Assembly: GCA_037783545.1 (NCBI GenBank)
Contig: JBBELK010001423.1
Coordinates: 1-64,000 of the forward strand
Direction of reading: 5' to 3'
From: Henricia sp. BOLD:AAB3569
Taxonomy: Eukaryota; Echinodermata; Asteroidea; Spinulosida; Echinasteridae
Length of the DNA: 64,000 nucleotides
The notes below the pieces were generated by a model. It was given only the letters and a program-made list of their open reading frames with translations. It was not told the origin of the DNA and made no database searches. Positions 1-15,158 of this stretch are shown here, one piece after another (the first letter of the stretch is position 1; every line of letters starts with the position of its first letter). A program made the position numbers and the translations under genes.

Positions 1-308
1 TAGATGATATTCCTCGAATTTAACATTGACTGGTCATCCATAAAAATAAAATATGAAATTTTCAAAATTTTAGATTTTGAGAAAATTTGTTGAATATTTG
101 CCAAATTGTCAATTTTTCTTAGAAATAAAGGTTCCAGACAGGCTAAATTTTCATTATGAGTCATTTCTAAGACATTTTAAAAAACGTCAATTTTTGGCCA
201 TTTTGATAAAAATTGATGGACTAACCCCTTGTGATTGTTTTAATATTTGGCGAAAAATGTTATGATTTAGATTTTCCTTAAAATTACGGGAAAATGCTGC
301 TTAGGACC

Positions 309-3300
309 CATAGATGATATTACTTGAATTTAACATTGACTGGTCATCTAGAAAATAAAATATGAAATTTTGAAACATGTTTAGATTTTGAGAGAAAATT
401 TTTTGAATATTTTGCCAAATTGTCAATTTTTCTCAGAAATAAGGTTCCAGACAGGCTAAATTTTCATTATGAGTCATTTCTAAGACATTTTAAAAAACGT
501 CAATTTTTGGCCCAATTTTGATAAAAATTGATGGACTAACCCCTTGTGATTTTTAAAATATTTGGCCATAAATGTTATGATTTAGATTTACCTTAAAATT
601 GCAGGAAATGTTGCTTAGGACCCATAGATGATATTCCTTGAATTTAACATTGACTGGTCATCCAGAAAATAAAATATGAAATTTGGAATATTTTTAGATT
701 TTGAGAAAATTTGTTGAATATTTGCCAAATTGTCCATTTTTCTTAGAAATAAGGTTGCAGACAGGCTAAGTTTTCATTATGAGTCATTTCTAAGACATTT
801 TTAAAAACGTCAATTTTTGGCCAATTTTGATAAAAATTGATGTACTAACCCCTTGTGATTTTTTTAATTTTTGGCGAAAAATGTTATGATTTAGATTTTC
901 CTTAAAATTACAGGAAATGTTGCTTAAGACCCATAGGTGATAATTCCTCGAATTTAAACATTGACTGGTCATCCATAAAAATAAAATATGAAATTTTCAA
1001 AATTTTAGATTTTGAGAAAATTTGTTGAATATTTGCCAAATTGTCAATTTTTCTTAGAAATATGGTTCCAGACGGGGCTAAATTTTCATTATGAGTCATT
1101 TCTAAGACATTTTAAAAAACGTCAATTTTTGGCCCAATTTTGATAAAAATTGATGGACTAACCCTTGTGATTTTTAAAATGTTTGGCCAAAAATGTTATG
1201 ATTTAGATTTTCCTTAAAATTACAGGAAATGTTGCTTAAGACCCATAGGTGATATTCCTCGAATTTAACATTGACTGGTCATCCATAAAAATAAAATATG
1301 AAATTTTTCAAAATTTTAGATTTTGAGAAAATTTGTTGAATATTTGCCAAATTGTCAATTTTTCTTAGAAATAAGGTTCCAGGACAGGCTAAATTTTCAT
1401 TATGAGTCATTTCTAAGACATTTTAAAAAACGTCAATTTTTGGCCAATTTTGATAAAATTGATGGACTAACCCCTTGTGATTGTTTTAATATTTGGCGAA
1501 AAAATGTTATGATTTAGATTTTCCTTAAAATTACGGGAAATGCTGCTTAGGACCCATAGATGATATTCCTTGAATTTAACATTGACTGGTCATCCAGAAA
1601 ATAAAATATGAAATTTCGAATATTTTTAGATTTTGAGAAAATTTGTTGAATATTTGCCAAATTGTCCATTTTTCTTAGAATAAGGTTGCAGACAGGCTAA
1701 GTTTTTCATTATGAGTCAATTCTAAGACATTTTTAAAAACGTCAATTTTTGGCCAATTTTGATAAAAATTGATGTACTAACCCCTTGTGATTTTTTTAAT
1801 TTTTGGCGAAAATGTTATGATTTAGATTTTCCTAAAATTACAGGAAATGTTGCTTAAGACCCATAGATGATATTCCTCGAATTTAACATTGACTGGTCAT
1901 CCATAAAAATAAAATATGAAATTTTCAAAATTTTAGATTTTGAGAAAATTTGTTGAATATTTGCCAAATTGTCAATTTTTCTTAGAAATAAGGTTCCAGA
2001 CAGGCTAAATTTTCATTATGAGTCATTTCTAAGAACATTTTAAAAAACGTCAATTTTTGGCCAATTTTGATAAAAATTGATTGGACTAACCCCTTGTGAT
2101 TGTTTTAATATTTGGGCGAAAAATGTTATGATTTAGATTTTCCTTAAAATTACGGGAAATGCTGCTTAGGACCCATAGATGATATTCCTTGAATTTAACA
2201 TTGACTGGTCATCTAGAAAATAAAATATGAAATTTTGAAAATGTTTAGATTTTGAGAAAATTTTTTGAATATTTGCCAAATTGTCAATTTTTCTCAGAAA
2301 TAAGGTTCCAGACAGGCTAAATTTTCATTATGAGTCATTTCTAAGACATTTTAAAAAACGTCAATTTTTGGCCAATTTTGATAAAAATTGATGGACTAAC
2401 CCCTTGTGATTTTTAAAATATTTGGCCATAAATGTTATGATTTAGATTTACCTTAAAATTGCAGGAAATGTTGCTTAGGGACCCATAGATGATATTCCTT
2501 GAATTTAACATTGACTGGTCATCCAGAAAATAAAATATGAAATTTGGAATATTTTTAGATTTTGAGAAAATTTGTTGAATATTTGCCAAATTGTCCAATT
2601 TTCTTAGAAATAAGGTTGCAGACAGGCTAAGTTTTCATTATGAGTCATTTCTAAGACATTTTTAAAAACGTCAATTTTTGGCCAATTTTGATAAAAAATT
2701 GATGTACTAACCCCTTGTGATTTTTTTAATTTTTGGCGAAAAAATGTTATGATTTAGATTTCCTTAAAATTACAGGAAATGTTGCTTAAGACCCATAGGT
2801 GATATTCCTCGAATTTAACATTGACTGGTCATCCATAAAAATAAAATATGAAATTTTCAAAATTTTAGATTTTGAGAAAATTTTGTTGAATATTTGCCAA
2901 ATTGTCAATTTTTCTTAGAAATATGGTTCCAGACGGGCTAAATTTTCATTATGAGTCATTTCTAAGACATTTTAAAAAACGTCAATTTTTGGCCAATTTT
3001 GATAAAAATTGATGGACTAACCCCTTGTGATTTTTAAAATATTTGGCCATAAATGTATGATTTAGATTTACCTTAAAATTGCAGGAAATGTTGCTTAGGA
3101 CCCATAGATGATATTCCTTGAATTTAACATTGACTGGTCATCCAGAAAATAAAATATGAAATTTGGAATATTTTTAGATTTTGAGAAAATTTGTTGAATA
3201 TTTGCCAAATTGTCCATTTTTCTTAGAAATAAGGTTGCAGACAGGCTAAGTTTTCATTATGAGTCATTTCTAAGACATTTTTAAAAACGTCAATTTTTGG

Positions 3301-4340
3301 TCAATTTTGATAAAAATTGATGTACTAACCCCTTGTGATTTTTTTAATTTTTGGCGAAAAATGTTATGATTTAGATTTTCCTTAAAATTACAGGAAATGT
3401 TGCTTAGGACCCATAGGTGATATTCCTCGAATTTAACATTGACTGGTCATCCATAAAAATAAAATATGAAATTTTCAAAATTTTAGATTTTGAGAAAATT
3501 TGTTGAATATTTGCCAAATTGTCCATTTTTCTTAGAAATAAGGTTCCAGACAGGCTAAATTTTCATTAGGAGTCATTTATAAGACATTTTAAAAAATGTC
3601 AATTTTTGGCCATTTTTGATAAAAATTGATGGACTAAGCCCCTTGTGATTTTTAAAATGTTTGGCCAAAAATGTTATGATTTAGATTTACCTTAAAATTA
3701 CAGGAAATGTTGCTTAGGACCCATAGATGATATTCCTTGAATTTAGCATTGACTGGTCATCCCGAAAATAAAATATGAAATTTGGAAAATGTTTAGATTT
3801 TGAGAAAATTTGTTGAAAATTTGCCAAATTGTCCATTTTTCTTAGAAATAAGGTTCCAGACAGGCTAAATTTTCATTATGAGTCATTTCTAAGACATTTT
3901 TAAAAATGTCAATTTTTGGCCATTTTTGATAAAAATTGATGGACTAACCCCTTGTGATTTTTAAAATGTTTGGCCAAAAATGTTATGATTTAGATTTACC
4001 TTAAAATTACAGGAAATGTTGCTTAGGACCCTTAGATGATATTCCTTGAATTTAACCTTGACTGGTCATCCAGAAAATAAAATATGAAATTTGGAATATT
4101 TTTAGATTTTGAGAAAATTTGTTGAATTTTTGCCAAATTGTCCATTTTTCTTAGAAATAAGGTTCCAGACAGGCTAAATTTTCATTATGAGTCATTTCTA
4201 AGACATTTTAAAAAATGTCAATTTTTGGCCATTTTTGATAAAAATTGATGGACTAAGCCCCTTGTGATTTTTAAAATGTTTGGCCAAAAATGTTATGATT
4301 TAGATTTACCTTAAAATTGCAGGAAATGTTGCTTAGGACC
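309..4340. repeat. Higher-order repeat, 13 monomers, first copy
   Basis: Monomer order B-C-A'-A-C-A-B-C-A'-C-D-E-F. The last eight monomers match, in order and in diagnostic variants, those ending the next two 13-mers. This copy is about 14 bases longer than the 4018-base copies that follow, because of many one-base insertions in its first 3 kb. Confidence 0.75.
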
Positions 4341-7300
4341 CATAGATGATATTCCTCGAATTTAACATTGACTGGTCATCCATAAAAATAAAATATGAAA
4401 TTTTCAAAATTTTAGATTTTGAGAAAATTTGTTGAATATTTGCCAAATTGTCAATTTTTCTTAGAAATAAGGTTCCAGACAGGCTAAATTTTCATTATGA
4501 GTCATTTCTAAGACATTTTAAAAAACGTCAATTTTTGGCCAATTTTGATAAAAATTGATGGACTAACCCCTTGTGATTTTTTTAATATTTGGCGAAAAAT
4601 GTTATGATTTAGATTTTCCTTAAAATTACGGGAAATGTTGCTTAGGACCCATAGATGATATTCCTTGAATTTAACATTGACTGGTCATCTAGAAAATAAA
4701 ATATGAAATTTTGAAAATGTTTAGATTTTGAGAAAATTTTTTGAATATTTGCCAAATTGTCAATTTTTCTCAGAAATAAGGTTCCAGACAGGCTAAATTT
4801 TCATTATGAGTCATTTCTAAGACATTTAAAAAAACGTCAATTTTTGGCCAATTTTGATAAAAATTGATGGACTAACCCCTTGTGATTTTTAAAATATTTG
4901 GCCATAAATGTTATGATTTAGATTTACCTTAAAATTGCAGGAAATGTTGCTTAGGACCCATAGATGATATTCCTTGAATTTAACATTGACTGGTCATCCA
5001 GAAAATAAAATATGAAATTTCGAATATTTTTAGATTTTGAGAAAATTTGTTGAATATTTGCCAAATTGTCCATTTTTCTTAGAAATAAGGTTGCAGACAG
5101 GCTAAGTTTTCATTATGAGTCAATTCTAAGACATTTTTAAAAACGTCAATTTTTGGCCAATTTTGATAAAAATTGATGTACTAACCCCTTGTGATTTTTT
5201 TAATTTTTGGCGAAAAATGTTATGATTTAGATTTTCCTTAAAATTACAGGAAATGTTGCTTAAGACCCATAGATGATATTCCTCGAATTTAACATTGACT
5301 GGTCATCCATAAAAATAAAATATGAAATTTTCAAAATTTTAGATTTTGAGAAAATTTGTTGAATATTTGCCAAATTGTCAATTTTTCTTAGAAATAAGGT
5401 TCCAGACAGGCTAAATTTTCATTATGAGTCATTTCTAAGACATTTTAAAAAACGTCAATTTTTGGCCAATTTTGATAAAAATTGATGGACTAACCCCTTG
5501 TGATTGTTTTAATATTTGGCGAAAAATGTTATGATTTAGATTTTCCTTAAAATTACGGGAAATGCTGCTTAGGACCCATAGATGATATTCCTTGAATTTA
5601 ACATTGACTGGTCATCCAGAAAATAAAATATGAAATTTCGAATATTTTTAGATTTTGAGAAAATTTGTTGAATATTTGCCAAATTGTCCATTTTTCTTAG
5701 AAATAAGGTTGCAGACAGGCTAAGTTTTCATTATGAGTCAATTCTAAGACATTTTTAAAAACGTCAATTTTTGGCCAATTTTGATAAAAATTGATGTACT
5801 AACCCCTTGTGATTTTTTTAATTTTTGGCGAAAAATGTTATGATTTAGATTTTCCTTAAAATTACAGGAAATGTTGCTTAAGACCCATAGATGATATTCC
5901 TCGAATTTAACATTGACTGGTCATCCATAAAAATAAAATATGAAATTTTCAAAATTTTAGATTTTGAGAAAATTTGTTGAATATTTGCCAAATTGTCAAT
6001 TTTTCTTAGAAATAAGGTTCCAGACAGGCTAAATTTTCATTATGAGTCATTTCTAAGACATTTTAAAAAACGTCAATTTTTGGCCAATTTTGATAAAAAT
6101 TGATGGACTAACCCCTTGTGATTGTTTTAATATTTGGCGAAAAATGTTATGATTTAGATTTTCCTTAAAATTACGGGAAATGCTGCTTAGGACCCATAGA
6201 TGATATTCCTTGAATTTAACATTGACTGGTCATCTAGAAAATAAAATATGAAATTTTGAAAATGTTTAGATTTTGAGAAAATTTTTTGAATATTTGCCAA
6301 ATTGTCAATTTTTCTCAGAAATAAGGTTCCAGACAGGCTAAATTTTCATTATGAGTCATTTCTAAGACATTTTAAAAAACGTCAATTTTTGGCCAATTTT
6401 GATAAAAATTGATGGACTAACCCCTTGTGATTTTTAAAATATTTGGCCATAAATGTTATGATTTAGATTTACCTTAAAATTGCAGGAAATGTTGCTTAGG
6501 ACCCATAGATGATATTCCTTGAATTTAACATTGACTGGTCATCCAGAAAATAAAATATGAAATTTGGAATATTTTTAGATTTTGAGAAAATTTGTTGAAT
6601 ATTTGCCAAATTGTCCATTTTTCTTAGAAATAAGGTTGCAGACAGGCTAAGTTTTCATTATGAGTCATTTCTAAGACATTTTTAAAAACGTCAATTTTTG
6701 GCCAATTTTGATAAAAATTGATGTACTAACCCCTTGTGATTTTTTTAATTTTTGGCGAAAAATGTTATGATTTAGATTTTCCTTAAAATTACAGGAAATG
6801 TTGCTTAAGACCCATAGGTGATATTCCTCGAATTTAACATTGACTGGTCATCCATAAAAATAAAATATGAAATTTTCAAAATTTTAGATTTTGAGAAAAT
6901 TTGTTGAATATTTGCCAAATTGTCAATTTTTCTTAGAAATAAGGTTCCAGACGGGCTAAATTTTCATTATGAGTCATTTCTAAGACATTTTAAAAAACGT
7001 CAATTTTTGGCCAATTTTGATAAAAATTGATGGACTAACCCCTTGTGATTTTTAAAATATTTGGCCATAAATGTATGATTTAGATTTACCTTAAAATTGC
7101 AGGAAATGTTGCTTAGGACCCATAGATGATATTCCTTGAATTTAACATTGACTGGTCATCCAGAAAATAAAATATGAAATTTGGAATATTTTTAGATTTT
7201 GAGAAAATTTGTTGAATATTTGCCAAATTGTCCATTTTTCTTAGAAATAAGGTTGCAGACAGGCTAAGTTTTCATTATGAGTCATTTCTAAGACATTTTT

Positions 7301-8358
7301 AAAAACGTCAATTTTTGGTCAATTTTGATAAAAATTGATGTACTAACCCCTTGTGATTTTTTTAATTTTTGGCGAAAAATGTTATGATTTAGATTTTCCT
7401 TAAAATTACAGGAAATGTTGCTTAGGACCCATAGGTGATATTCCTCGAATTTAACATTGACTGGTCATCCATAAAAATAAAATATGAAATTTTCAAAATT
7501 TTAGATTTTGAGAAAATTTGTTGAATATTTGCCAAATTGTCCATTTTTCTTAGAAATAAGGTTCCAGACAGGCTAAATTTTCATTAGGAGTCATTTCTAA
7601 GACATTTTTAAAAATGTCAATTTTTGGCCATTTTTGATAAAAATTGATGGACTAAGCCCCTTGTGATTTTTAAAATGTTTGGCCAAAAATGTTATGATTT
7701 AGATTTACCTTAAAATTACAGGAAATGTTGCTTAGGACCCATAGATGATATTCCTTGAATTTAGCATTGACTGGTCATCCCGAAAATAAAATATGAAATT
7801 TGGAAAATGTTTAGATTTTGAGAAAATTTGTTGAAAATTTGCCAAATTGTCCATTTTTCTTAGAAATAAGGTTCCAGACAGGCTAAATTTTCATTATGAG
7901 TCATTTCTAAGACATTTTTAAAAATGTCAATTTTTGGCCATTTTTGATAAAAATTGATGGACTAACCCCTTGTGATTTTTAAAATGTTTGGCCAAAAATG
8001 TTATGATTTAGATTTACCTTAAAATTACAGGAAATGTTGCTTAGGACCCTTAGATGATATTCCTTGAATTTAACCTTGACTGGTCATCCAGAAAATAAAA
8101 TATGAAATTTGGAATATTTTTAGATTTTGAGAAAATTTGTTGAATTTTTGCCAAATTGTCCATTTTTCTTAGAAATAAGGTTCCAGACAGGCTAAATTTT
8201 CATTATGAGTCATTTCTAAGACATTTTAAAAAATGTCAATTTTTGGCCATTTTTGATAAAAATTGATGGACTAAGCCCCTTGTGATTTTTAAAATGTTTG
8301 GCCAAAAATGTTATGATTTAGATTTACCTTAAAATTGCAGGAAATGTTGCTTAGGACC
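4341..8358. repeat. Higher-order repeat, 13 monomers, second copy
   Basis: 4018 bases with monomer order A-B-C-A-C-A-B-C-A'-C-D-E-F. Diagnostic variants recur at the same offset in the next copy: the one-base-short monomer with AAATGTATGATT (near 7073 and 11090) and ATTAGGAGTC (7585 and 11602). Confidence 0.85.
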
Positions 8359-11300
8359 CATAGATGATATTCCTCGAATTTAACATTGACTGGTCATCCA
8401 TAAAAATAAAATATGAAATTTTCAAAATTTTAGATTTTGAGAAAATTTGTTGAATATTTGCCAAATTGTCAATTTTTCTTAGAAATAAGGTTCCAGACAG
8501 GCTAAATTTTCATTATGAGTCATTTCTAAGACATTTTAAAAAACGTCAATTTTTGGCCAATTTTGAAAAAAATTGATGGACTAACCCCTTGTGATTTTTT
8601 TAATATTTGGCGAAAAATGTTATGATTTAGATTTTCCTTAAAATTACGGGAAATGTTGCTTAGGACCCATAGATGATATTCCTTGAATTTAACATTGACT
8701 GGTCATCTAGAAAATAAAATATGAAATTTTGAAAATGTTTAGATTTTGAGAAATTTTTTTGAATATTTGCCAAATTGTCAATTTTTCTCAGAAATAAGGT
8801 TCCAGACAGGCTAAATTTTCATTATGAGTCATTTCTAAGACATTTTAAAAAACGTCAATTTTTGGCCAATTTTGATAAAAATTGATGGACTAACCCCTTG
8901 TGATTTTTAAAATATTTGGCCATAAATGTTATGATTTAGATTTACCTTAAAATTGCAGGAAATGTTGCTTAGGACCCATAGATGATATTCCTTGAATTTA
9001 ACATTGACTGGTCATCCAGAAAATAAAATATGAAATTTGGAATATTTTTAGATTTTGAGAAAATTTGTTGAATATTTGCCAAATTGTCAATTTTTCTTAG
9101 AAATAAGGTTCCAGACAGGCTAAATTTTCATTATGAGTCATTTCTAAGACATTTTAAAAAACGTCAATTTTTGGCCAATTTTGATAAAAATTGATGGACT
9201 AACCCCTTGTGATTTTTTTAATATTTGGCGAAAAATGTTATGATTTAGATTTTCCTTAAAATTACGGGAAATGTTGCTTAGGACCCATAGATGATATTCC
9301 TTGAATTTAACATTGACTGGTCATCTAGAAAATAAAATATGAAATTTTGAAAATGTTTAGATTTTGAGAAAATTTTTTGAATATTTGCCAAATTGTCAAT
9401 TTTTCTCAGAAATAAGGTTCCAGACAGGCTAAATTTTCATTATGAGTCATTTCTAAGACATTTAAAAAAACGTCAATTTTTGGCCAATTTTGATAAAAAT
9501 TGATGGACTAACCCCTTGTGATTTTTAAAATATTTGGCCATAAATGTTATGATTTAGATTTACCTTAAAATTGCAGGAAATGTTGCTTAGGACCCATAGA
9601 TGATATTCCTTGAATTTAACATTGACTGGTCATCCAGAAAATAAAATATGAAATTTAGAATATTTTTAGATTTTGAGAAAATTTGTTGAATATTTGCCAA
9701 ATTGTCCATTTTTCTTAGAAATAAGGTTGCAGACAGGCTAAGTTTTCATTATGAGTCAATTCTAAGACATTTTTAAAAACGTCAATTTTTGGCCAATTTT
9801 GATAAAAATTGATGTACTAACCCCTTGTGATTTTTTTAATTTTTGGCGAAAAATGTTATGATTTAGATTTTCCTTAAAATTACAGGAAATGTTGCTTAAG
9901 ACCCATAGATGATATTCCTCGAATTTAACATTGACTGGTCATCCATAAAAATAAAATATGAAATTTTCAAAATTTTAGATTTTGAGAAAATTTGTTGAAT
10001 ATTTGCCAAATTGTCAATTTTTCTTAGAAATAAGGTTCCAGACAGGCTAAATTTTCATTATGAGTCATTTCTAAGACATTTTAAAAAACGTCAATTTTTG
10101 GCCAATTTTGATAAAAATTGATGGACTAACCCCTTGTGATTGTTTTAATATTTGGCGAAAAATGTTATGATTTAGATTTTCCTTAAAATTACGGGAAATG
10201 CTGCTTAGGACCCATAGATGATATTCCTTGAATTTAACATTGACTGGTCATCTAGAAAATAAAATATGAAATTTTGAAAATGTTTAGATTTTGAGAAAAT
10301 TTTTTGAATATTTGCCAAATTGTCAATTTTTCTCAGAAATAAGGTTCCAGACAGGCTAAATTTTCATTATGAGTCATTTCTAAGACATTTTAAAAAACGT
10401 CAATTTTTGGCCAATTTTGATAAAAATTGATGGACTAACCCCTTGTGATTTTTAAAATATTTGGCCATAAATGTTATGATTTAGATTTACCTTAAAATTG
10501 CAGGAAATGTTGCTTAGGACCCATAGATGATATTCCTTGAATTTAACATTGACTGGTCATCCAGAAAATAAAATATGAAATTTGGAATATTTTTAGATTT
10601 TGAGAAAATTTGTTGAATATTTGCCAAATTGTCCATTTTTCTTAGAAATAAGGTTGCAGACAGGCTAAGTTTTCATTATGAGTCATTTCTAAGACATTTT
10701 TAAAAACGTCAATTTTTGGCCAATTTTGATAAAAATTGATGTACTAACCCCTTGTGATTTTTTTAATTTTTGGCGAAAAATGTTATGATTTAGATTTTCC
10801 TTAAAATTACAGGAAATGTTGCTTAAGACCCATAGGTGATATTCCTCGAATTTAACATTGACTGGTCATCCATAAAAATAAAATATGAAATTTTCAAAAT
10901 TTTAGATTTTGAGAAAATTTGTTGAATATTTGCCAAATTGTCAATTTTTCTTAGAAATAAGGTTCCAGACGGGCTAAATTTTCATTATGAGTCATTTCTA
11001 AGACATTTTAAAAAACGTCAATTTTTGGCCAATTTTGATAAAAATTGATGGACTAACCCCTTGTGATTTTTAAAATATTTGGCCATAAATGTATGATTTA
11101 GATTTACCTTAAAATTGCAGGAAATGTTGCTTAGGACCCATAGATGATATTCCTTGAATTTAACATTGACTGGTCATCCAGAAAATAAAATATGAAATTT
11201 GGAATATTTTTAGATTTTGAGAAAATTTGTTGAATATTTGCCAAATTGTCCATTTTTCTTAGAAATAAGGTTGCAGACAGGCTAAGTTTTCATTATGAGT

Positions 11301-12376
11301 CATTTCTAAGACATTTTTAAAAACGTCAATTTTTGGTCAATTTTGATAAAAATTGATGTACTAACCCCTTGTGATTTTTTTAATTTTTGGCGAAAAATGT
11401 TATGATTTAGATTTTCCTTAAAATTACAGGAAATGTTGCTTAGGACCCATAGGTGATATTCCTCGAATTTAACATTGACTGGTCATCCATAAAAATAAAA
11501 TATGAAATTTTCAAAATTTTAGATTTTGAGAAAATTTGTTGAATATTTGCCAAATTGTCCATTTTTCTTAGAAATAAGGTTCCAGACAGGCTAAATTTTC
11601 ATTAGGAGTCATTTCTAAGACATTTTAAAAAATGTCAATTTTTGGCCATTTTTGATAAAAATTGATGGACTAAGCCCCTTGTGATTTTTAAAATGTTTGG
11701 CCAAAAATGTTATGATTTAGATTTACCTTAAAATTACAGGAAATGTTGCTTAGGACCCATAGATGATATTCCTTGAATTTAGCATTGACTGGTCATCCCG
11801 AAAATAAAATATGAAATTTGGAAAATGTTTAGATTTTGAGAAAATTTGTTGAAAATTTGCCAAATTGTCCATTTTTCTTAGAAATAAGGTTCCAGACAGG
11901 CTAAATTTTCATTATGAGTCATTTCTAAGACATTTTTAAAAATGTCAATTTTTGGCCATTTTTGATAAAAATTGATGGACTAACCCCTTGTGATTTTTAA
12001 AATGTTTGGCCAAAAATGTTATGATTTAGATTTACCTTAAAATTACAGGAAATGTTGCTTAGGACCCTTAGATGATATTCCTTGAATTTAACCTTGACTG
12101 GTCATCCAGAAAATAAAATATGAAATTTGGAATATTTTTAGATTTTGAGAAAATTTGTTGAATTTTTGCCAAATTGTCCATTTTTCTTAGAAATAAGGTT
12201 CCAGACAGGCTAAATTTTCATTATGAGTCATTTCTAAGACATTTTAAAAAATGTCAATTTTTGGCCATTTTTGATAAAAATTGATGGACTAAGCCCCTTG
12301 TGATTTTTAAAATGTTTGGCCAAAAATGTTATGATTTAGATTTACCTTAAAATTACAGGAAATGTTGCTTAGGACC
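8359..12376. repeat. Higher-order repeat, 13 monomers, third copy
   Basis: Again 4018 bases. It is nearly identical to the previous copy, except that the third monomer (about 8977-9285) is a C/A chimera followed by an extra B-type monomer in place of A. That is the pattern expected from unequal exchange or gene conversion between monomers. Confidence 0.85.
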
Positions 12377-12994
12377 CATAGATGATATTCCTTGAATTTA
12401 ACATTGACTGGTCATCCCGAAATTAAAATATGAAATTTGGAAAATGTTTAGATTTTGAGAAAATTTGTTGAATATTTGCCAAATTGTCCATTTTTCTTAG
12501 AAATAAGGTTCCAGACAGGCTAAATTTTCATTATGAGTCATTTCTAAGACATTTTTAAAAATGTCAATTTTTGGCCATTTTTGATAAAAATTGATGGACT
12601 AACCCCTTGTGATTTTTAAAATGTTTGGCAAAAAATGTTATGATTTAGATTTACCTTAAAATTACAGGAAATGTTGCTTAGGACCCTTAGATGATATTCC
12701 TTGAATTTAACCTTGACTGGTCATCCAGAAAATAAAATATGAAATTTGGAATATTTTTAGATTTTGAGAAAATTTGTTGAATTTTTGCCAAATTGTCCAT
12801 TTTTCTTAGAAATAAGGTTCCAGACAGGCTAAGTTTTCATTATGAGTCATTTCTAAGACATTTTAAAAAACGTCAATTTTTGGCCAATTTTGATAAAAAT
12901 TGATGTACTAACCCCTTGTGATTTTTTTAATTTTTGGCGAAAAATGTTATGATTTAGATTTTCCTTAAAATTACAGGAAATGTTGCTTAAGACC
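10831..12994. repeat. 7-monomer higher-order repeat, copy 1
   Basis: 2164 bases with monomer order A'-C-D-E-F-E'-F/C, where E' carries CATCCCGAAATTAAAATATG. It overlaps the end of the third 13-mer, so the 13-mer tail was itself re-amplified as a smaller unit. Confidence 0.8.
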
Positions 12995-15158
12995 CATAGG
13001 TGATATTCCTCGAATTTAACATTGACTGGTCATCCATAAAAATAAAATATGAAATTTTCAAAATTTTAGATTTTGAGAAAATTTGTTGAATATTTGCCAA
13101 ATTGTCAATTTTTCTTAGAAATAAGGTTCCAGACGGGCTAAATTTTCATTATGAGTCATTTCTAAGACATTTTAAAAAACGTCAATTTTTGGCCAATTTT
13201 GATAAAAATTGATGGACTAACCCCTTGTGATTTTTAAAATATTTGGCCATAAATGTATGATTTAGATTTACCTTAAAATTGCAGGAAATGTTGCTTAGGA
13301 CCCATAGATGATATTCCTTGAATTTAACATTGACTGGTCATCCAGAAAATAAAATATGAAATTTGGAATATTTTTAGATTTTGAGAAAATTTGTTGAATA
13401 TTTGCCAAATTGTCCATTTTTCTTAGAAATAAGGTTGCAGACAGGCTAAGTTTTCATTATGAGTCATTTCTAAGACATTTTTAAAAACGTCAATTTTTGG
13501 TCAATTTTGATAAAAATTGATGTACTAACCCCTTGTGATTTTTTTAATTTTTGGCGAAAAATGTTATGATTTAGATTTTCCTTAAAATTACAGGAAATGT
13601 TGCTTAGGACCCATAGGTGATATTCCTCGAATTTAACATTGACTGGTCATCCATAAAAATAAAATATGAAATTTTCAAAATTTTAGATTTTGAGAAAATT
13701 TGTTGAATATTTGCCAAATTGTCCATTTTTCTTAGAAATAAGGTTCCAGACAGGCTAAATTTTCATTAGGAGTCATTTCTAAGACATTTTAAAAAATGTC
13801 AATTTTTGGCCATTTTTGATAAAAATTGATGGACTAAGCCCCTTGTGATTTTTAAAATGTTTGGCCAAAAATGTTATGATTTAGATTTACCTTAAAATTA
13901 CAGGAAATGTTGCTTAGGACCCATAGATGATATTCCTTGAATTTAGCATTGACTGGTCATCCCGAAAATAAAATATGAAATTTGGAAAATGTTTAGATTT
14001 TGAGAAAATTTGTTGAAAATTTGCCAAATTGTCCATTTTTCTTAGAAATAAGGTTCCAGACAGGCTAAATTTTCATTATGAGTCATTTCTAAGACATTTT
14101 TAAAAATGTCAATTTTTGGCCATTTTTGATAAAAATTGATGGACTAACCCCTTGTGATTTTTAAAATGTTTGGCCAAAAATGTTATGATTTAGATTTACC
14201 TTAAAATTACAGGAAATGTTGCTTAGGACCCTTAGATGATATTCCTTAAATTTTACCTTGACTGGTCATCCAGAAAATAAAATATGAAATTTGGAATATT
14301 TTTAGATTTTGAGAAAATTTGTTGAATTTTTGCCAAATTGTCCATTTTTCTTAGAAATAAGGTTCCAGACAGGCTAAATTTTCATTATGAGTCATTTCTA
14401 AGACATTTTAAAAAATGTCAATTTTTGGCCATTTTTGATAAAAATTGATGGACTAAGCCCCTTGTGATTTTTAAAATGTTTGGCCAAAAATGTTATGATT
14501 TAGATTTACCTTAAAATTACAGGAAATGTTGCTTAGGACCCATAGATGATATTCCTTGAATTTAACATTGACTGGTCATCCCGAAATTAAAATATGAAAT
14601 TTGGAAAATGTTTAGATTTTGAGAAAATTTGTTGAATATTTGCCAAATTGTCCATTTTTCTTAGAAATAAGGTTCCAGACAGGCTAAATTTTCATTATGA
14701 GTCATTTCTAAGACATTTTTAAAAATGTCAATTTTTGGCCATTTTTGATAAAAATTGATGGACTAACCCCTTGTGATTTTTAAAATGTTTGGCAAAAAAT
14801 GTTATGATTTAGATTTACCTTAAAATTACAGGAAATGTTGCTTAGGACCCTTAGATGATATTCCTTGAATTTAACCTTGACTGGTCATCCAGAAAATAAA
14901 ATATGAAATTTGGAATATTTTTAGATTTTGAGAAAATTTGTTGAATTTTTGCCAAATTGTCCATTTTTCTTAGAAATAAGGTTCCAGACAGGCTAAGTTT
15001 TCATTATGAGTCATTTCTAAGACATTTTAAAAAACGTCAATTTTTGGCCAATTTTGATAAAAATTGATGTACTAACCCCTTGTGATTTTTTTAATTTTTG
15101 GCGAAAAATGTTATGATTTAGATTTACCTTAAAATTGCAGGAAATGTTGCTTAGGACC
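12995..15158. repeat. 7-monomer higher-order repeat, copy 2
   Basis: The same order and the same 2164-base length as 10831-12994. The two copies are almost identical, including the E' variant and the F/C chimera, which indicates a recent duplication. Confidence 0.8.

Noticed and set aside
77-2598. Short open frames of 60-64 codons within the satellite
   Set aside because: They recur or break with each monomer variant, have no domain, and depend on the one-base indels near the window start.
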